Source: Pempheris klunzingeri (lineage: Eukaryota; Chordata; Actinopteri; Acropomatiformes; Pempheridae). From it: DNA of 64,000 nucleotides. The notes under the pieces are model-generated. The model searched no databases. It worked only from the letters and a program-made list of their open reading frames with translations, and was not told the origin of the DNA. The translations under genes and the position numbers were made by a program. The stretch's first letter is position 1. The number at the start of each line of letters is the position of its first letter. Where the stretch lies: assembly GCF_042242105.1 (NCBI RefSeq), contig NC_092034.1, positions 18,066,644-18,130,643 on the forward strand, read 5' to 3'. Below are positions 48,481 through 60,860 of this stretch, in pieces.

Positions 48481-51400
48481 CTAAATGTGTGTGAGTGGGA
48501 CGGTTCCAGTGAGGTAGTGCTGCTGAACGCTGGTGTAGCCCCTCTGTGCTGTCGTGGGGTCACCTGCATCCCCTCCTGGTCCAGGAATGTACATGCTGAT
48601 CATGTCCCTGAGGTCACCCTGTAAAGGGCCCCGGTGGTGGTTTGGCGTCCCTGTTGGAGGCGAGTGGGACACTGGTTCTGCTTTCACCATGGACATGGTA
48701 ACAGGGCTCGGCTGCTGGGGGCTGCTGCTGTAGGACATGGGGCTGTGGAGAATAACAGAAGATAGAGGTTAGACGCCACCTGAGGGGTTAGAACATGAAT
48801 AAACATCTACTGAATGGGGAAATCATGCCAAGACAGGAAATCAGACCATTCATGCATCCATTAGTCTATCTTCCATTATGACTTTGGATTGATTTCATAC
48901 ATGCTGAAGCTCCATGCATGCGTTAACACAGCTAGTTAGGTTGACAGGGGTTCTTTTTTAGTGCTTTACCCAGATTATCATTCACATGGCTGTTAATAAT
49001 TAGGTCACCAGGAAAAAAACACAAACATTTCATTTCATCTTCTGCAAAATTACTTTTCTAAGGTTTGATACTTTGGCACATTTTACTCCCCCTGTTCTGA
49101 AATCTGGAATGATGGTAATGAGGACGTTTACACTGCGATGTGTTGCTACTTTCCACAAGTTTGGATACGTCTTCCAAGAACGGAATTATCAACAAAAAGG
49201 CAATAAGTGTGTATGCCTGGGTTCAAACCACGACAGATTAATAATAATGAGCACCTGCATTTTGAGACCGAGTTGAGAACAGCTTATGTTTTCTCTACAG
49301 ATCAATGCCAGCCGAGTTTACACAGCCGCCTACAAACTGTGGGTCTTCAGTCAAACACCTCTGCTTTTTCACTAATCTGAGCACAAAACAGAAGTCTGCA
49401 ACAGGAGAATTAAACACACCTTAAAAAGGTAGGGATGCCAACATGTCTTTAGCAAAATGTAGATTTAAGTTACAATGAATGTGTAAATCGTTTTTCCATT
49501 AGTGAGCAAATGAAACCTGATGATGCAGTGCTCGTTTTAATAAGACTGGGTCTCAGTGGGGAGTCATTTCTCATTTCAAATGAACAGTTAACTTAGCATA
49601 GGCTCCCAGCCGACACAACAGGGGAATAGAAGTTAAGAAGGGAGGCCATCCGACTCCCTGCTCTCTAGATTTCACCCCACAGGCCATCGAACAGGGCTAA
49701 TCAGCTCTTGTTTTTTTATATTACAACAGAAAATAGAAAGAAAAACGCATTTGACTTCTTTCCCCAAGATCAGTTGCATTTTTTTTTTTCCATATGATCT
49801 CAAACTCACAATCCAAAAAGATGTGGCACCTCACAAGTGGTTCTGACCAATCTTGTTGTTACTTTTAAACTTTTTGAAAACATGGTCTCAGACCCCAGTT
49901 ACTGTGACAACGGTTGGGCATTAATGTGGTCTTCAACAGGACGCAAAGCTTTTAGCATCTAAAACTGACAAAGCATATTTCATGGAAGGTTTAATAAGTC
50001 AAAAAGCTCCAAATGATGAGATACTGAAATAAATTCAACATCAGACATCAGAACATTTATCCAAGTGTTCGGTCTTTGAGCCAATGGCAGGAGCCAAAGA
50101 CACCGAGGGATAAGTGGGGACAATGGTTTAGCAGGCATGGGACCACACACAGAGCAGTCCTGCCATCAAGTCATACTGATCAACATTCCAGACAGGACCC
50201 AGCCCAGAGCGGAGCATTACACGCATAACAAGTAGGCAACAAACTGAAGCCTGTTGTTTCATCATATGCAGATTCCTCAGTAACTCAGTGGGACTGAATG
50301 CTCTTCATCTCAACATCTCTGCCCGAATAGCGTCTCTTTTTTTAAGTGCTCTCTTGCAAGTCAGGCCATCATACATCAGGCTCACTCTCTAGCTTGAGAG
50401 TTTGATTTGTTTTAGAGGTGCATTTTAGACCATTAAGACAGAAAAACACAAAAAGAATTATGCAAGTGTGTGGAGGAGTTATGAAGACAACTGGAATCAC
50501 AGCCTTGTGAATGGTTTTAACAAACGGTGACTGTTTACCTGGACACACACACAAAATATAGAATGCATCAACCACCTCGATCCAAACGGACACATTTGAT
50601 CACTGCACATGCTCTCACACTAACTGGAGATGAACCTCTCTCTCCTCCACCGTCATTTAGAGCCTTCCTCCATCTTGTCCATCTTTGGAAAGCTACCATC
50701 GGGTCACGTGATAAACAGTTGGCCTTTTGTCCAGTACATTGTACATTTTGATATGAGGGACCTTATCAAAAAAAATAGTGTGTCTGGAGAGATGGAGCAT
50801 GTTGGAGACCTTAGAAAAGTTCTTGCTGAGTGGGGGCGCTTATCTCATTTCATTAAGCACATACTTCTAATGATATTATCAATGATTCATTTTGGAAGCA
50901 ACAAAACTAAAACAGTTAAAGACGAATTTATGAAAACCACATGTGATTCTGAGTTAATAGTCCTGATTCCAGTTCAGTTTAATTAAAAAAAAAAAAAACT
51001 TTTAGTCCCCAGGGGACAATTAAAAGTGGAAGAGTTTGGACACAAAATGGCGCAAAAATTACGCAAAGTCAGTTTCACCCTTATTTTAAAACTAAATCCG
51101 AGTTTAAGCCGCACTTTTTATTCTCACTGCCTGTTTCCTCATTATTTCATATCCGTGGTAGACTGCCCTTGCTGGGCTGCCACTGACACAATAGAACCCA
51201 GCCCTGCTCACATGGCCACACTCACTGCTCACCTGTAGGAGTTGGCTCCGTTCATGTAGGTCTGTGCCGCCGTCATTGACGGGGGGTACTGGAGCGCTGA
51301 CAGGTCGTACCGGTGCAGCTGCTGAGTGTAGCCGAGCGCCTCGCCCTGCATACCGGCGTACCCCCCGGTGGGGCCCCAGCCGTAGCTCTCCATCCTCGGA

Positions 51401-51894
51401 CTACCACCTTGACCTTGCGCCGCCGCCGCCAGCAGGTTCCCTGCTGACAGCGGGTACTTGCCCACCTGAGTGTCCTTCTTCAGCAGGGGCTTTGTCTTGC
51501 GGCGCGGCTTGTACTTGTAGTCGGGGTACTCCTTCATGTGGACCGCCCGGAGCCGCTTGGCCTCGTCGATGAAGGGCCGCTTCTCGGCGTCGGTCAGGAG
51601 TTTCCACTCAGCTCCCAGTCGCTTACTGATCTCAGAATTGTGCATTTTGGGGTTCTCCTGAGCCATCTTACGCCTCTGTCCCCTGGACCAGACCATAAAA
51701 GCGTTCATGGGTCGCTTGACTTTATCCATGGGGTCGCCTCCGGGTGCGCACGCCGTTTTGGAGCTCGGGTGCGAGCTGCTGTTGCTGCCCATGTTCCCCG
51801 TCATGTTGCCGGTGACCGGTGACATTCCCTGGGAGGTCTGATGAGAGGGCGGCTGGCCGGTCGGCTTCAGCTCGTGCTCCATCATGCTGTACAT
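48481..51894 (-). CDS. sox19: SoxB1 transcription factor Sox19
   Basis: Exon 1 is 51894-51233 and exon 2 is 48742-48481, split by a 2.5-kb GT-AG intron inside a serine codon. 924 nt give 307 residues plus stop. The start [10 protein letters not shown] is a classic SoxB1 N-terminus. The HMG box spans residues about 58-136 ([20 protein letters not shown] to [13 protein letters not shown]) and binds and bends ACAAT-type DNA. The C-terminal part has the SoxB1 [10 protein letters not shown] and [13 protein letters not shown] blocks and ends PLTHI. SoxB1 factors keep neural and early embryonic cells undifferentiated. The intron is typical of sox19 and rare in other SoxB1 genes, and the neighbours mpdu1 and eif4a1 fit sox19, orthologous to mammalian SOX15. 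I cannot tell sox19a from sox19b. Confidence 0.93.
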
Positions 51895-52285
51895 GCTGGA
51901 CAGGTGGAGGAAAGTTAGCAGGAGTTACAGAACAGTTGAAATGCTGAAGCGCGCCGCAGCCTTTTGTCGCCGTCCACCTGGCGTGTGGCCAGGCTTCCCT
52001 ACAGGTTTAACCGGGTGATCCAAATTAACCAATTACTCCCGACACACCCAGGAGACACAGCACACTGCTTCTGTTCTTCTTCAGTTACAGCCTAAGCCTG
52101 ATTGTGGCACTCATTATCTTGGTGCTGAAATGCACTGGAGATGTTGTGCGGCGGCCCCTCCTCGGTGCTCTGGACCAGTTCTAGGTAGAAAACCACTTGT
52201 TGTCAGACGGCCAGCTCACACACTGAACTCGTCTGCTTGTTCACTCAGAAGTTCTCCTGCTCCCGTGCAGCCGGTCGGCTGTGGA

Positions 52286-52325
52286 CCAATGGGAGAGCGA
52301 CAGGCTCGGCTGTCATTTGCAAATG
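52286..52325. promoter_or_regulatory. sox19: CCAAT and octamer-like palindrome upstream of sox19
   Basis: GACCAATGGG at 52284-52293 and the palindrome CATTTGCAAATG at 52314-52325 lie about 400 bp upstream of the sox19 start codon. ATTTGCAAAT is close to the POU-factor octamer. Pou5f3 and SoxB1 factors act together in early fish embryos, so a functional site is plausible, but this rests on motif matching only. Confidence 0.35.
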
Positions 52326-52399
52326 AAAAGCCTCCGACAGTGCGCGAGACACTTGTTGATAACAGAGGTGGAGAGAGAGGAGGCATTCCAGAGAGACAA

Positions 52400-53090
52400 G
52401 CATCTTAATAATCAATTCTACTGATCAGATTGTTATTCCGCAAAGTGTAAAAGTCACATTCTTCTATTTCTCAATGACAGACTCACATGGGATTTTGTGG
52501 GCTTTTCCAAAAACAGCACCCTTAGCATGCCTCAAGTAGGAAAAGACATCCTGTCTGATAGCAAGCAAATCAAACTTCATTTCTGTAACACATTTCATTA
52601 TAGATGGAGGCACGATGGGAGGCCACAAACACTTTGCGAATGGTGGCGAGCTAAAACATCAGACATGATTAAAACAGACACATTCATGGGAATTCAAGTC
52701 ATTAAGAAAGTAGGAGTGAAAATCAAATAAGAGCAGTGAACAACAATCAGTAAAAATGAAGAGGTGTGAATTAAAAACCATTCAAAAGTAAAAAGTTAAA
52801 GTTACTGGAAGGGTAGTAGAATAGTTTTTAATCGTTTTAAATGATGGTAGCTTAGGAGCACACCACACATGATTGGGTAGGATGTTTCAGCAGCTTTGAG
52901 CATAAAAACTAAAGGCAGTTTCACCATTTTTCCTGGGGACATGGGGGGTAATCCCACGGCCTGGCTCATAACTCACAAGCATGTTAGAGGGATATTGGGG
53001 TGCCAGACCACATTGAACTTGGTGTTTTAAATGTTTTAAAAGCAGTCATAAAAACTGCTGGAAGCCACTGTAATGACCTCAGCACAGGTG
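52400..53090. other. No gene seen
   Basis: Sequence upstream of sox19 without a supported gene or repeat. Confidence 0.4.
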
Positions 53091-53094
53091 TATA

Positions 53095-53405
53095 ATGCTA
53101 CAGTTCAGTAGTGATTTCTTGTCTTTAAGCCTTTTCCCCCAATAACCAGGATTTCCCTCTTGTCACGGTTCAGCTGTTAAAGAATTGCTAAACACCCAGT
53201 TATCAACATCCTTGCTACACTCCTGTGTGTCAATAGGGTTCAGATCAGCGGAGGGCAGGGGAATATAAAGTTGTGTTTCATCAGCATAATTGTGGTAACA
53301 GACATTGTGTTTCTTGATAAACTGACCCAGAGTCAATACGCACACAACGCACCCCAGGACAGAAACGTTTTTATGGAGAAGAAGTCCAGCGCCGACCCAC
53401 CCCAC
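53095..53405 (-). pseudogene. L2 LINE reverse transcriptase scrap
   Basis: The minus strand reads LGQFIKKHNVCYHNYADETQ and on through LYIPLPSADLNPID, the region around the RT catalytic box. Here the YADD motif is altered to YADE. Only about 80 residues remain. Confidence 0.7.
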
Positions 53406-54470
53406 CTCTCAAGCCCCTCAAGCCCCGCCTCTACATCCAATCATATGAGATTCCTCCATTGTCATTATGTATTTTTAGGTTATTGGTAACCTTGACCAGG
53501 CCCATTTCTGTACAACATCATGTACTGTGTTAGTCAACAGGTGGCTGATTCACTGCTTGGGGGTGACTTTTCCAATAGTTTTGCTTAGGAGAGGTCAGAG
53601 ATTGGTCTGTAGTTACAAATATCTGATGGATACAGGGTGGGCTTCATCAAAAGTGGTTAACAGTTGAAGATTTTAGCAAGTGATGAAAATACCAGATTGT
53701 GAAAAAAAAGGAGGTCTGAGTGTGAAAAGTATTGAAATATTGAAGTGAGAAGAAGGCAAGGTATGAGAAGTATATATTATAATCATTACCCTGATGTGAT
53801 TTAAGGCTGCAAAATTGTCTTAATGAAGTTATGGAGTCATTTATAAGTTTCTTTATAGTAGAAAAGAGGTGTTTTTGTTGACTTTCACTTCCTCCCATTC
53901 TGCAGTTTATGTAAGTTTGTGTTTAAGTCCCCACTAGGCACAGTGTGGACTACAGAAAGGCAGATTTTGACACAGTGCTGCTCTACACCTCTGAGCTTCA
54001 GCGTGAGGTTAAGATGCAGCGCCTGCCCTGACCCTGTCATCTTATATTGTGCTTAAGTGACACATTTTTCCAAACAAATTTGCAAGTAATCCAATTACCA
54101 CAAACTAATCTCAATGTGAACCTGCAGCTTTTGGGACCCCAGCGGCTCTGGGCCTCAGGGCAGTTGCCCACTTTGCAGAGTTGGACATGAAAAGGTCACG
54201 ACAGTTTTACTGCACTTCAAATAGATGAACGTTAATGATATAGTGACTCAAGACAGTTTGAAGAGGCAGTTTTTTCTACAATTAAATCTTGTGGAGTTAT
54301 TTGCCTGATGGTTCTCACATACAGAAGCTCAGATATAGCGTTTCCATGTTTACCATTTCATCACTGGGTGACACTTTTTAAGGATGACTCATTTTCAACA
54401 TATCAGCCTCTGCTCAGGTCTCTGGCACGTACGGGTAGAGCTGCTGAGTGTGATCAGCCATCATAAAATC
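53406..54470. other. No gene seen
   Basis: AT-rich; no supported feature. Confidence 0.4.
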
Positions 54471-54476
54471 ACTTAA

Positions 54477-54808
54477 GGGCTTTTCACACTGCAGCCTGGG
54501 GCGAAGGGAGTTGACTGCATATTCTTTGCCCAGGGCAATCAATCTTTAGCCATTTGCTAACTTAACCCCTTTCCACACAAATTAGAGTACCATTGTTTTA
54601 TTTAACCCTGTTTCACATGGGGACCTTTTAGCTCTGTGGGATAACCCCACAAACTCAGGGCTAACTCTGCTCCCGAGCACAGCCAGCAGGCCCTTGCCCC
54701 CAAGCAAGGCTAAAGTTAGGGTTAGCCCATGTCAGAAAGCCACGATTGTGCCAGTGTGAAGTGTGCAACAGCTTTCTTAGACTGGGCTAAGTGCAGTGTG
54801 AAAAGCTC
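54477..54808. mobile_element. TTAA-flanked MITE, piggyBac-like, 332 bp
   Basis: The ends are GGGCTTTTCACACTGCA and, inverted, GAGCTTTTCACACTGCA, bounded by TTAA on both sides (54473-54476 and 54809-54812). TTAA duplication is typical of piggyBac-type elements. The interior shares blocks with 12566-12745. Its ends do not match the candidate terminus of the piggyBac gene at 35003. Confidence 0.8.
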
Positions 54809-54814
54809 TTAAGT

Positions 54815-56364
54815 CATGATTCCAAACTAAATGACCTGCTGCATATATTCACTGATGTACCCTGTTTACTGCTACGCATTTAAGCATGCTGAATGAAACC
54901 ACTGCACTGGCGTAGTGGGAGCTTTGGCCAGAAAAAAGAAAACTCCACCTTTGTCACAAGGCAAGGCAATTTCATCTGGCAACCTGCTGCAGTGGCCAAT
55001 CAAATATTTCCACATTTCCTGATGGATTACTTTGTAACCTGACTTGGATAACTGTTCACCTCATAATTATCGAGATGGAGGATAAAATGATCACCATTTG
55101 GGCAATAGAAAGAACACTGCTGACTCTTGCCATTTATTTTCCTTGTTCCTATCTGAGATGATCATATTACCGAGTCAAATGTGTACTTGAAAGAATCTTG
55201 GGCATGAGGTATGGGTTCCAGTAGCCTGTTACATTTTGGAACCATTCAGTAGTATGGATACAAAAGTCAAAGTCAATGAAACTGTGAAATGCAATATTTG
55301 CAAGAGGGTGCTTATTTTCCTTGCTTAGATATTTGTCAACCATCCATCATCTAAAGGGAAAAGTTGTGGCATTCGTGAGAAGGACAAGTCCTTTTCCTTA
55401 GCCTAGAAGCGATTTTACAGCTAATGTGAAGTGCATTGTGCGGAAAGCTTCTAGTTCAAGAAGCGGATTTGAAACCTGAATTCAGATTCAATAAAATGCT
55501 ATAGACTCCCACCCCCACTTGCCAATGACTTGTCTGAGACAGATGGAGAACATGGCCAGAATACACTCTGTCGGTTGATTTCCAGTGCAGCCCAGTGTAC
55601 TAGAAATAACTTCCAGTGGTGATGTTCAGTGCTAGCACAGGAATGTATGTAGTGTGCATGTTGCCAGATGTAAAGTAAGAGTGTGGGAGTTAGCTGAGGA
55701 TGGAGTACATCTGACTTTCCTAAATTGTAGAAAGCAACAATTAAAACTTTGTCAATGGATGTTTAAAATATGCTTGGGTCTTGGGTCTATTCAGGGTTTT
55801 GCAGAATCGTCCAATATATTTTTTCTTATGTGAAACATGTACCAGAGAACACACAAGCAGCCAGTCACTGTTCCTGTGGTCCCAATGTGGGATCCACCAA
55901 CCCAATGGTTTGGGTTCAAATAAGCCTATGTTAAGGTTTGGAGAACATTGTGGTTTTGGGTTCAAATGACCACTACGTTATGGTTAGGGGACCTTTGCCA
56001 TCAGTCTTACAATAAAAACTACATGGGTATGGTTAGGAAACAATCATTGTCATGCTTAAAAATTAACGTTGACTGTCAGTTTGAAACAGAAAGCAGTGTC
56101 CCATGTCAGAGTCTGATGTTTTGTTAATCAATCCATCCATCTGCCAACATCCCTGCATGATCTTGTCGCATAACATACATAACATATAACATCACCTGAC
56201 TTCCTACTTTGCTCCCATCATGATACCTGGGGTGATAACTGGGGGCACTTGCTGTAACGCCTGATGCTGACGTCCCTCTGGGGAGGACAGGCTCTTGGTA
56301 CATGGAGGCGCCGTAACCCTGAATGTAGTTACATTTTGGAGGAGGCACATGTCAGCTCCAGTGG
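54815..56364. other. No gene seen
   Basis: No supported exon or named repeat. Confidence 0.4.
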
Positions 56365-56366
56365 TT

Positions 56367-56450
56367 GTATGTGTGTGTGTGTGTGTGTGTAAACATTCTC
56401 AAAATAGCAGAACGCAGAATTACCGGCACACACACACACACACACACAAA
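56367..56450. repeat. Paired (GT)n and (CA)n microsatellites
   Basis: About 12 GT units (56367-56391) and, about 35 bp later, about 11 CA units (56427-56449). The two runs are inverted to each other and can pair as a hairpin. Confidence 0.85.
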
Positions 56451-56599
56451 CAGATGAGACAGGTGAGATTTCTCTGCACTTATCTGACCAATCCATGAAT
56501 TTGTGTGTGTGTAAGATGGTGAAGGACAAGTAGTGGCTGAACACGTCATGACAATATGACATGTGTCATGCAGATGTTTAGTTTGTATCTGTGTGTGAC

Positions 56600-58480
56600 A
56601 TCTTATCAGAAATGTGTGTGTTTGTTAAGTAGCCTTTCCAGAGTCAGTTGGAGAGCTGTGTGTGCATGCTGCAGGTGTGTATTTGAGACCACGTGTTTGT
56701 GACTAATTGGGAATTGTGAGGCTCTGGTCTCCCATTTCCATCTCCATGACAACCTTGTGTGGAATCCCTTCCAAACCTTGTCCTCTCCCTGCTTGTCCTC
56801 CTCCTCCTCCTCCTCTCCACTCCCCTGGCTTTCCTCTTTCAAAAACAACTCACCAAAACTCACACTATCAGCTTTTCTTCATCTGTCTGTCAACTTCTGT
56901 GGCTTCAGATGGAAAGAATGGCAGTGTAGTTTTTCAGCTCCCTCGGTCCCCTTACAAACTCTTATTTTACTCTTGTGCGCACATGCTGCATTTGTGGATG
57001 TCAGATCAGACACAGGAAAAGCAAACATGGCAGTGGGTTTCCCTCTTTTCCCATCACCACAGAGCTGTGCTCTGTCCATTTTTGGTGACTATAAAATGGT
57101 CATTTTCAACGTTGATAGAGGTGAAGGGAAGACAGCAGCAGTTTTCAGTCCCGACACCAACTTCAACTGAACAGCACTGACCACTGCCTGTTAAAATGAT
57201 CATTTTCAAAGTTCACATTGAGCTTCATTATTATATTAAGTAATATTTTCCACACATGGAACTGTGATTAAATAAGCTTGATAAAGTGAAATAAGACAGT
57301 GTGGTAGACAGACTATGTTCTCAGCTGAGTGAATGTTTCTCCTGCCAGCAGCTGGAGGTAAGTATTAGTTTATGTGGTGGCTCATGGATCTCAGTGGTGA
57401 CAGTTTACAGACAAACTAGTGTGGACCTTTGGTGAGTTTCATGTTGGCAGAGGCTGAGATGGCTGGTAGAGGGAGAGCCCCCCTGGATCATTATTTTTAA
57501 TCCACTCCACCATCTCATTACCGTCGGCTTTACACTGCCATGAGACTAAGAGCCTCCTTTTTAAAGCAAAGTAGAAAGAAACCACAATTAAAATAGAGCA
57601 ATGTTTAAATTTTAATGGTTGAGGCTGTGCATGTGTAAATATAGATGTGTGTGTAAGATATTCCACAGTATGGAGATCTGAGTGTTGAAACATCGTCACG
57701 GTCAACAGGACAACACGATTGTCATTTTTCATATTTCATTGGTTGCCGAGCTTCAAGAAGGCAGGCCTTACCTAATATGAGGCTGACAGACATTGATGAG
57801 ACACAATGGGCCTGAATTTTGAAATGTTTCTCAACTGGAAAAAAACAACAACAACACATTGGTCCAGTGTCAGAACCTGGCCCTTCGTGACACCTAGATT
57901 TTTTGTCAGGGATTTAACAGAAGAGGTAAATTCACACTGCTGATGTTTGTGTCCAGCAGCTCTCATCAGTCCGTGCTAACAGCCATTTCAGGAGAAAAAA
58001 CTCAGTCTGCTACTTGGTACCCACCCAGCATCAAACAGCAGCTAAAGAGCCAAATATTTTTCTCAGAGGTTGGTGGAGACCAAACTAGAGCTGAAAGGAA
58101 AGTGAATATTGTAATTACACTCAGCTGGTGGACAGACACACAACTCCCAATGACTGCTAATGTACAGTAGCTCTGTGTCTGTAGGCTGTATAAGTAGACG
58201 TCAGATATTTTTGTTTTATCAGCTTTAGAACCCGTGACAGGCTTGTGGCTGACTATCTGTCTGTTTTGGTGTTTTTCTGCTCCCTAGTGGCTAAAAATTG
58301 TTGAATGCAACTTTAACCTAATTATGCCATAATATCCCCTGCTGACTCAAATGTGGACTCAGTCAGCATGTCAGAGCATCAAGTCACATGACTTCTTTTA
58401 GTGTTAAAGAGCTTTGACAATGACATTTCCATTCACAATACCGACAAAGTAATGAGAGGATTCAAATGTTATGGAACTCA
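56600..58480. other. No gene seen
   Basis: Contains a short CTCCTC run near 56795-56815. Overlapping open frames at 56707-57180 show no known domain. Confidence 0.4.
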
Positions 58481-58489
58481 CGGAGGTAA

Positions 58490-58755
58490 AAACAGCTTGA
58501 TGGAAAGGAGGGAAAATCTGAATGAACAGAAATTAAGTGGGATGAAATCAAGAAGTAAGGAGGGCAGCAGAGTGGGGGTGGGGTGTAGATTATAGGGTGA
58601 GAGAAAAGCAGTGAAGACGGGTAAATGAAAGCCACAAAATGAAGGAAGAAAGGGAGAATGAGATGGAGAGGGAGAACAAGGGAGGAGGAGGGACGAAAGG
58701 ATGAAGGGATGGATGATGAAGGGGTGGGGTGTGAGGGTTCGGTGCAGGGGGGTGG
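58490..58755. repeat. Purine-rich tract
   Basis: Over more than 200 bp the plus strand is strongly biased to A and G (GGAGGAGGAGGGACGAAAGG and similar). It is not a simple tandem repeat. Confidence 0.7.
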
Positions 58756-59914
58756 TTTTGGGTGACAGGCCTCATTGAATAGACCTCTTTTCTCCCCTCT
58801 GCTGGCTTCCCTTCTCATGCAAAACAGGTCTGTTCAGCCTCCCAGCCATCCGTCACACAACAGAAAGACCATGGCAGGCCCTTTACGAGCCTCACACTCG
58901 CATAATCCCCCCACCATCTCTCAAGCCCACCATCCAGCACCCAACAGGGGGTGGAGTGGGTAATTGTGAGTGTGTATGTGTGTTGGGAAGTTGGGGGATG
59001 GTCATGGGGTTTCTTCGCCCCAGAGAAAGTGCCTTTGGAAGATGGGCCACCTAGGCTGAGAGCAGGACAAAAAAGCAGAGACGCAACATGTTTTGAGGAT
59101 GGATGGATGTCATATTGGGACACAGACATGGGGTTGGGTATTGAGTTGGAGGAGACATCGAAAGTGTTGGTGCGGGGAGTTACATGTCAGTGCTAGCCAG
59201 AGGGAGCTTTACTTTAATGTGTTATATGTGCATGCCAGTGCACGTTCTATTTTCATATTCACTGTGCATGACAATACATGTGTGGATGCTGAAAACATGC
59301 TTTACACGGTGTGTATGTGTATGCTTGTATGTTTGTGTGTGTGTGGCTGGGGGGGGGGGGGGTACACCTACAATCAGTGGTTTGGTTGAACTGCAAGTGA
59401 GCCACAACAACCTAAAGAGGTGATATCAATTGTGTACCTTCTGTTAAAGTACTGTTTAAAGGTTAAGAGTTGGTTTGAAGGGTAACGTTAAAATCAGATT
59501 TAGGTTATGTTTTGGGTAAGGGTTGGGGTTAGGCATTTTGTTGGTTTAGTTCAGGTCAGGGGCTAGGGACTGCCTTGTAAATGAGGGTCCTCAAACATGT
59601 ACCAGTGTGCATGTCTAAAGCTCTACACCTGCTGAAAATGTGCTCCATCTCAGCTTTAACAGGTAGCCTGGCTGTGTGGCACAGGCAGGGTTTTCTCCAA
59701 ACTTCGGTGTGGAATAATGGACCTCTGTAAATAAATCAGCAGAAAGCTATGATGTAATTGGTGTATTCAATAAAAGCATTTAAAATGTGTGGGTAGTATC
59801 ATATAACACACAAAACAAATGACAAAAATGGAATATGCACAACCCAGGACAGGAGGGCTCTGCAGCAGTACTTCACTGGTATCCATGTACCCATCAGTCT
59901 GAGCAGAGCCCAAA
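58756..59914. other. No gene seen; poly(G) run
   Basis: A run of about 14 G lies at 59349-59362. GGGTTGGGGTTAGG-like sequence at 59518-59533 resembles a common dispersed repeat. No gene. Confidence 0.4.
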
Positions 59915-59946
<32 letters not shown>

Positions 59947-60860
59947 TAGCACCAATTCACAACAGCGTTATCTCAAGACGCTTTCCATAAAGAGCAGGTC
60001 TAGACCAAACTCTTTAATTAGAGAGAGACCCAATGATTCAGGAATTCAACATTAAGGATTCAAGAATCCCCACATGAGCAACATCAGATATTATATTAGG
60101 ACACAGTGGAGGAAGAACTCCCCTTTAACGGGAAGAAACCTGGAACAGACCCAGGCTCAATGTGGGCGGCTTCTGTAGGGGTCCGTGTTGGGTGGAGGTT
60201 GGACAGAGGGAGAGAGAGAGAGAGAGAGAGAGACAACACAAACAGCAACCAACATACTAACAGTGACTATAGCACTAGCAATAGGAATGTGACTAAAAGA
60301 TTAGCAGTATGATATTATTGAAAAACATGACGAGTGGCCGACGATCCGCAGCAGTGATTCATGAACCAGAGAACCACATCAGCAGGACCAGGACCAGGAT
60401 CCACAGGAACCTGAGAGACGAGAAAGCACAGAAAGGCTCCGGGGAAGATAGCCAGTTATTAGCCAGACATTTGGCTGACATGAGACATAATGATGGAGAG
60501 GAAGAGGAAGAGGAGGATAGAGAATAGAGGAGCTCAGTGCACCATAGGAGTCCCCCGGCAGTCTAAGCCTATAGCAGCATAACTAGGGGCTGGTCTACAG
60601 CCTGATCCAGCCCTTAAATATATGCCTTGTCAAAAAGGTAGGTTTTTAGTCTACTCTTAAATGTAGAGAGGGTGTCTGCCCCCCGAACCGAAACTGGAAG
60701 GAGGTTCCACAGGGGAGGGGCCTGATAGCTGAAAGCTCTGGCTCCATCACTACTTTAGAGGACTTTAGGAACCACCAGTAGGCCTAACCCCCTAAGTGAG
60801 GAGAAGGATTTTAAACTCTATTCTAGATTTTACTGGAAGCCAATGAAGAGAAGCCAGTAC
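59915..60860 (-). mobile_element. L2 LINE 3' region with tail B
   Basis: On the minus strand: C-terminal coding remnant (about 60860-60700), the GTCTGCCCCCCGAACC motif, a single 44-bp minisatellite unit (60366-60410), a GTCCGTGTTGGGTGG block, a GA microsatellite (60199-60232), and tail B ending in TGATTGATTGATTGATTG units at 59913-59935. Confidence 0.85.

Noticed and set aside
51264-51822. Plus-strand ORFs opposite sox19 exon 1
   Set aside because: Shadows of the GC-rich sox19 coding sequence on the other strand.
55770-55990. GGTTTTGGGTTCAAATGACC-type near-repeats
   Set aside because: Short similar phrases recur about 60 bp apart, but no clear unit or boundary could be defined.
56707-57180. 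157-codon and 137-codon overlapping ORFs
   Set aside because: No domain, no splice partner and low-complexity Ser/Pro/Leu content; treated as chance.
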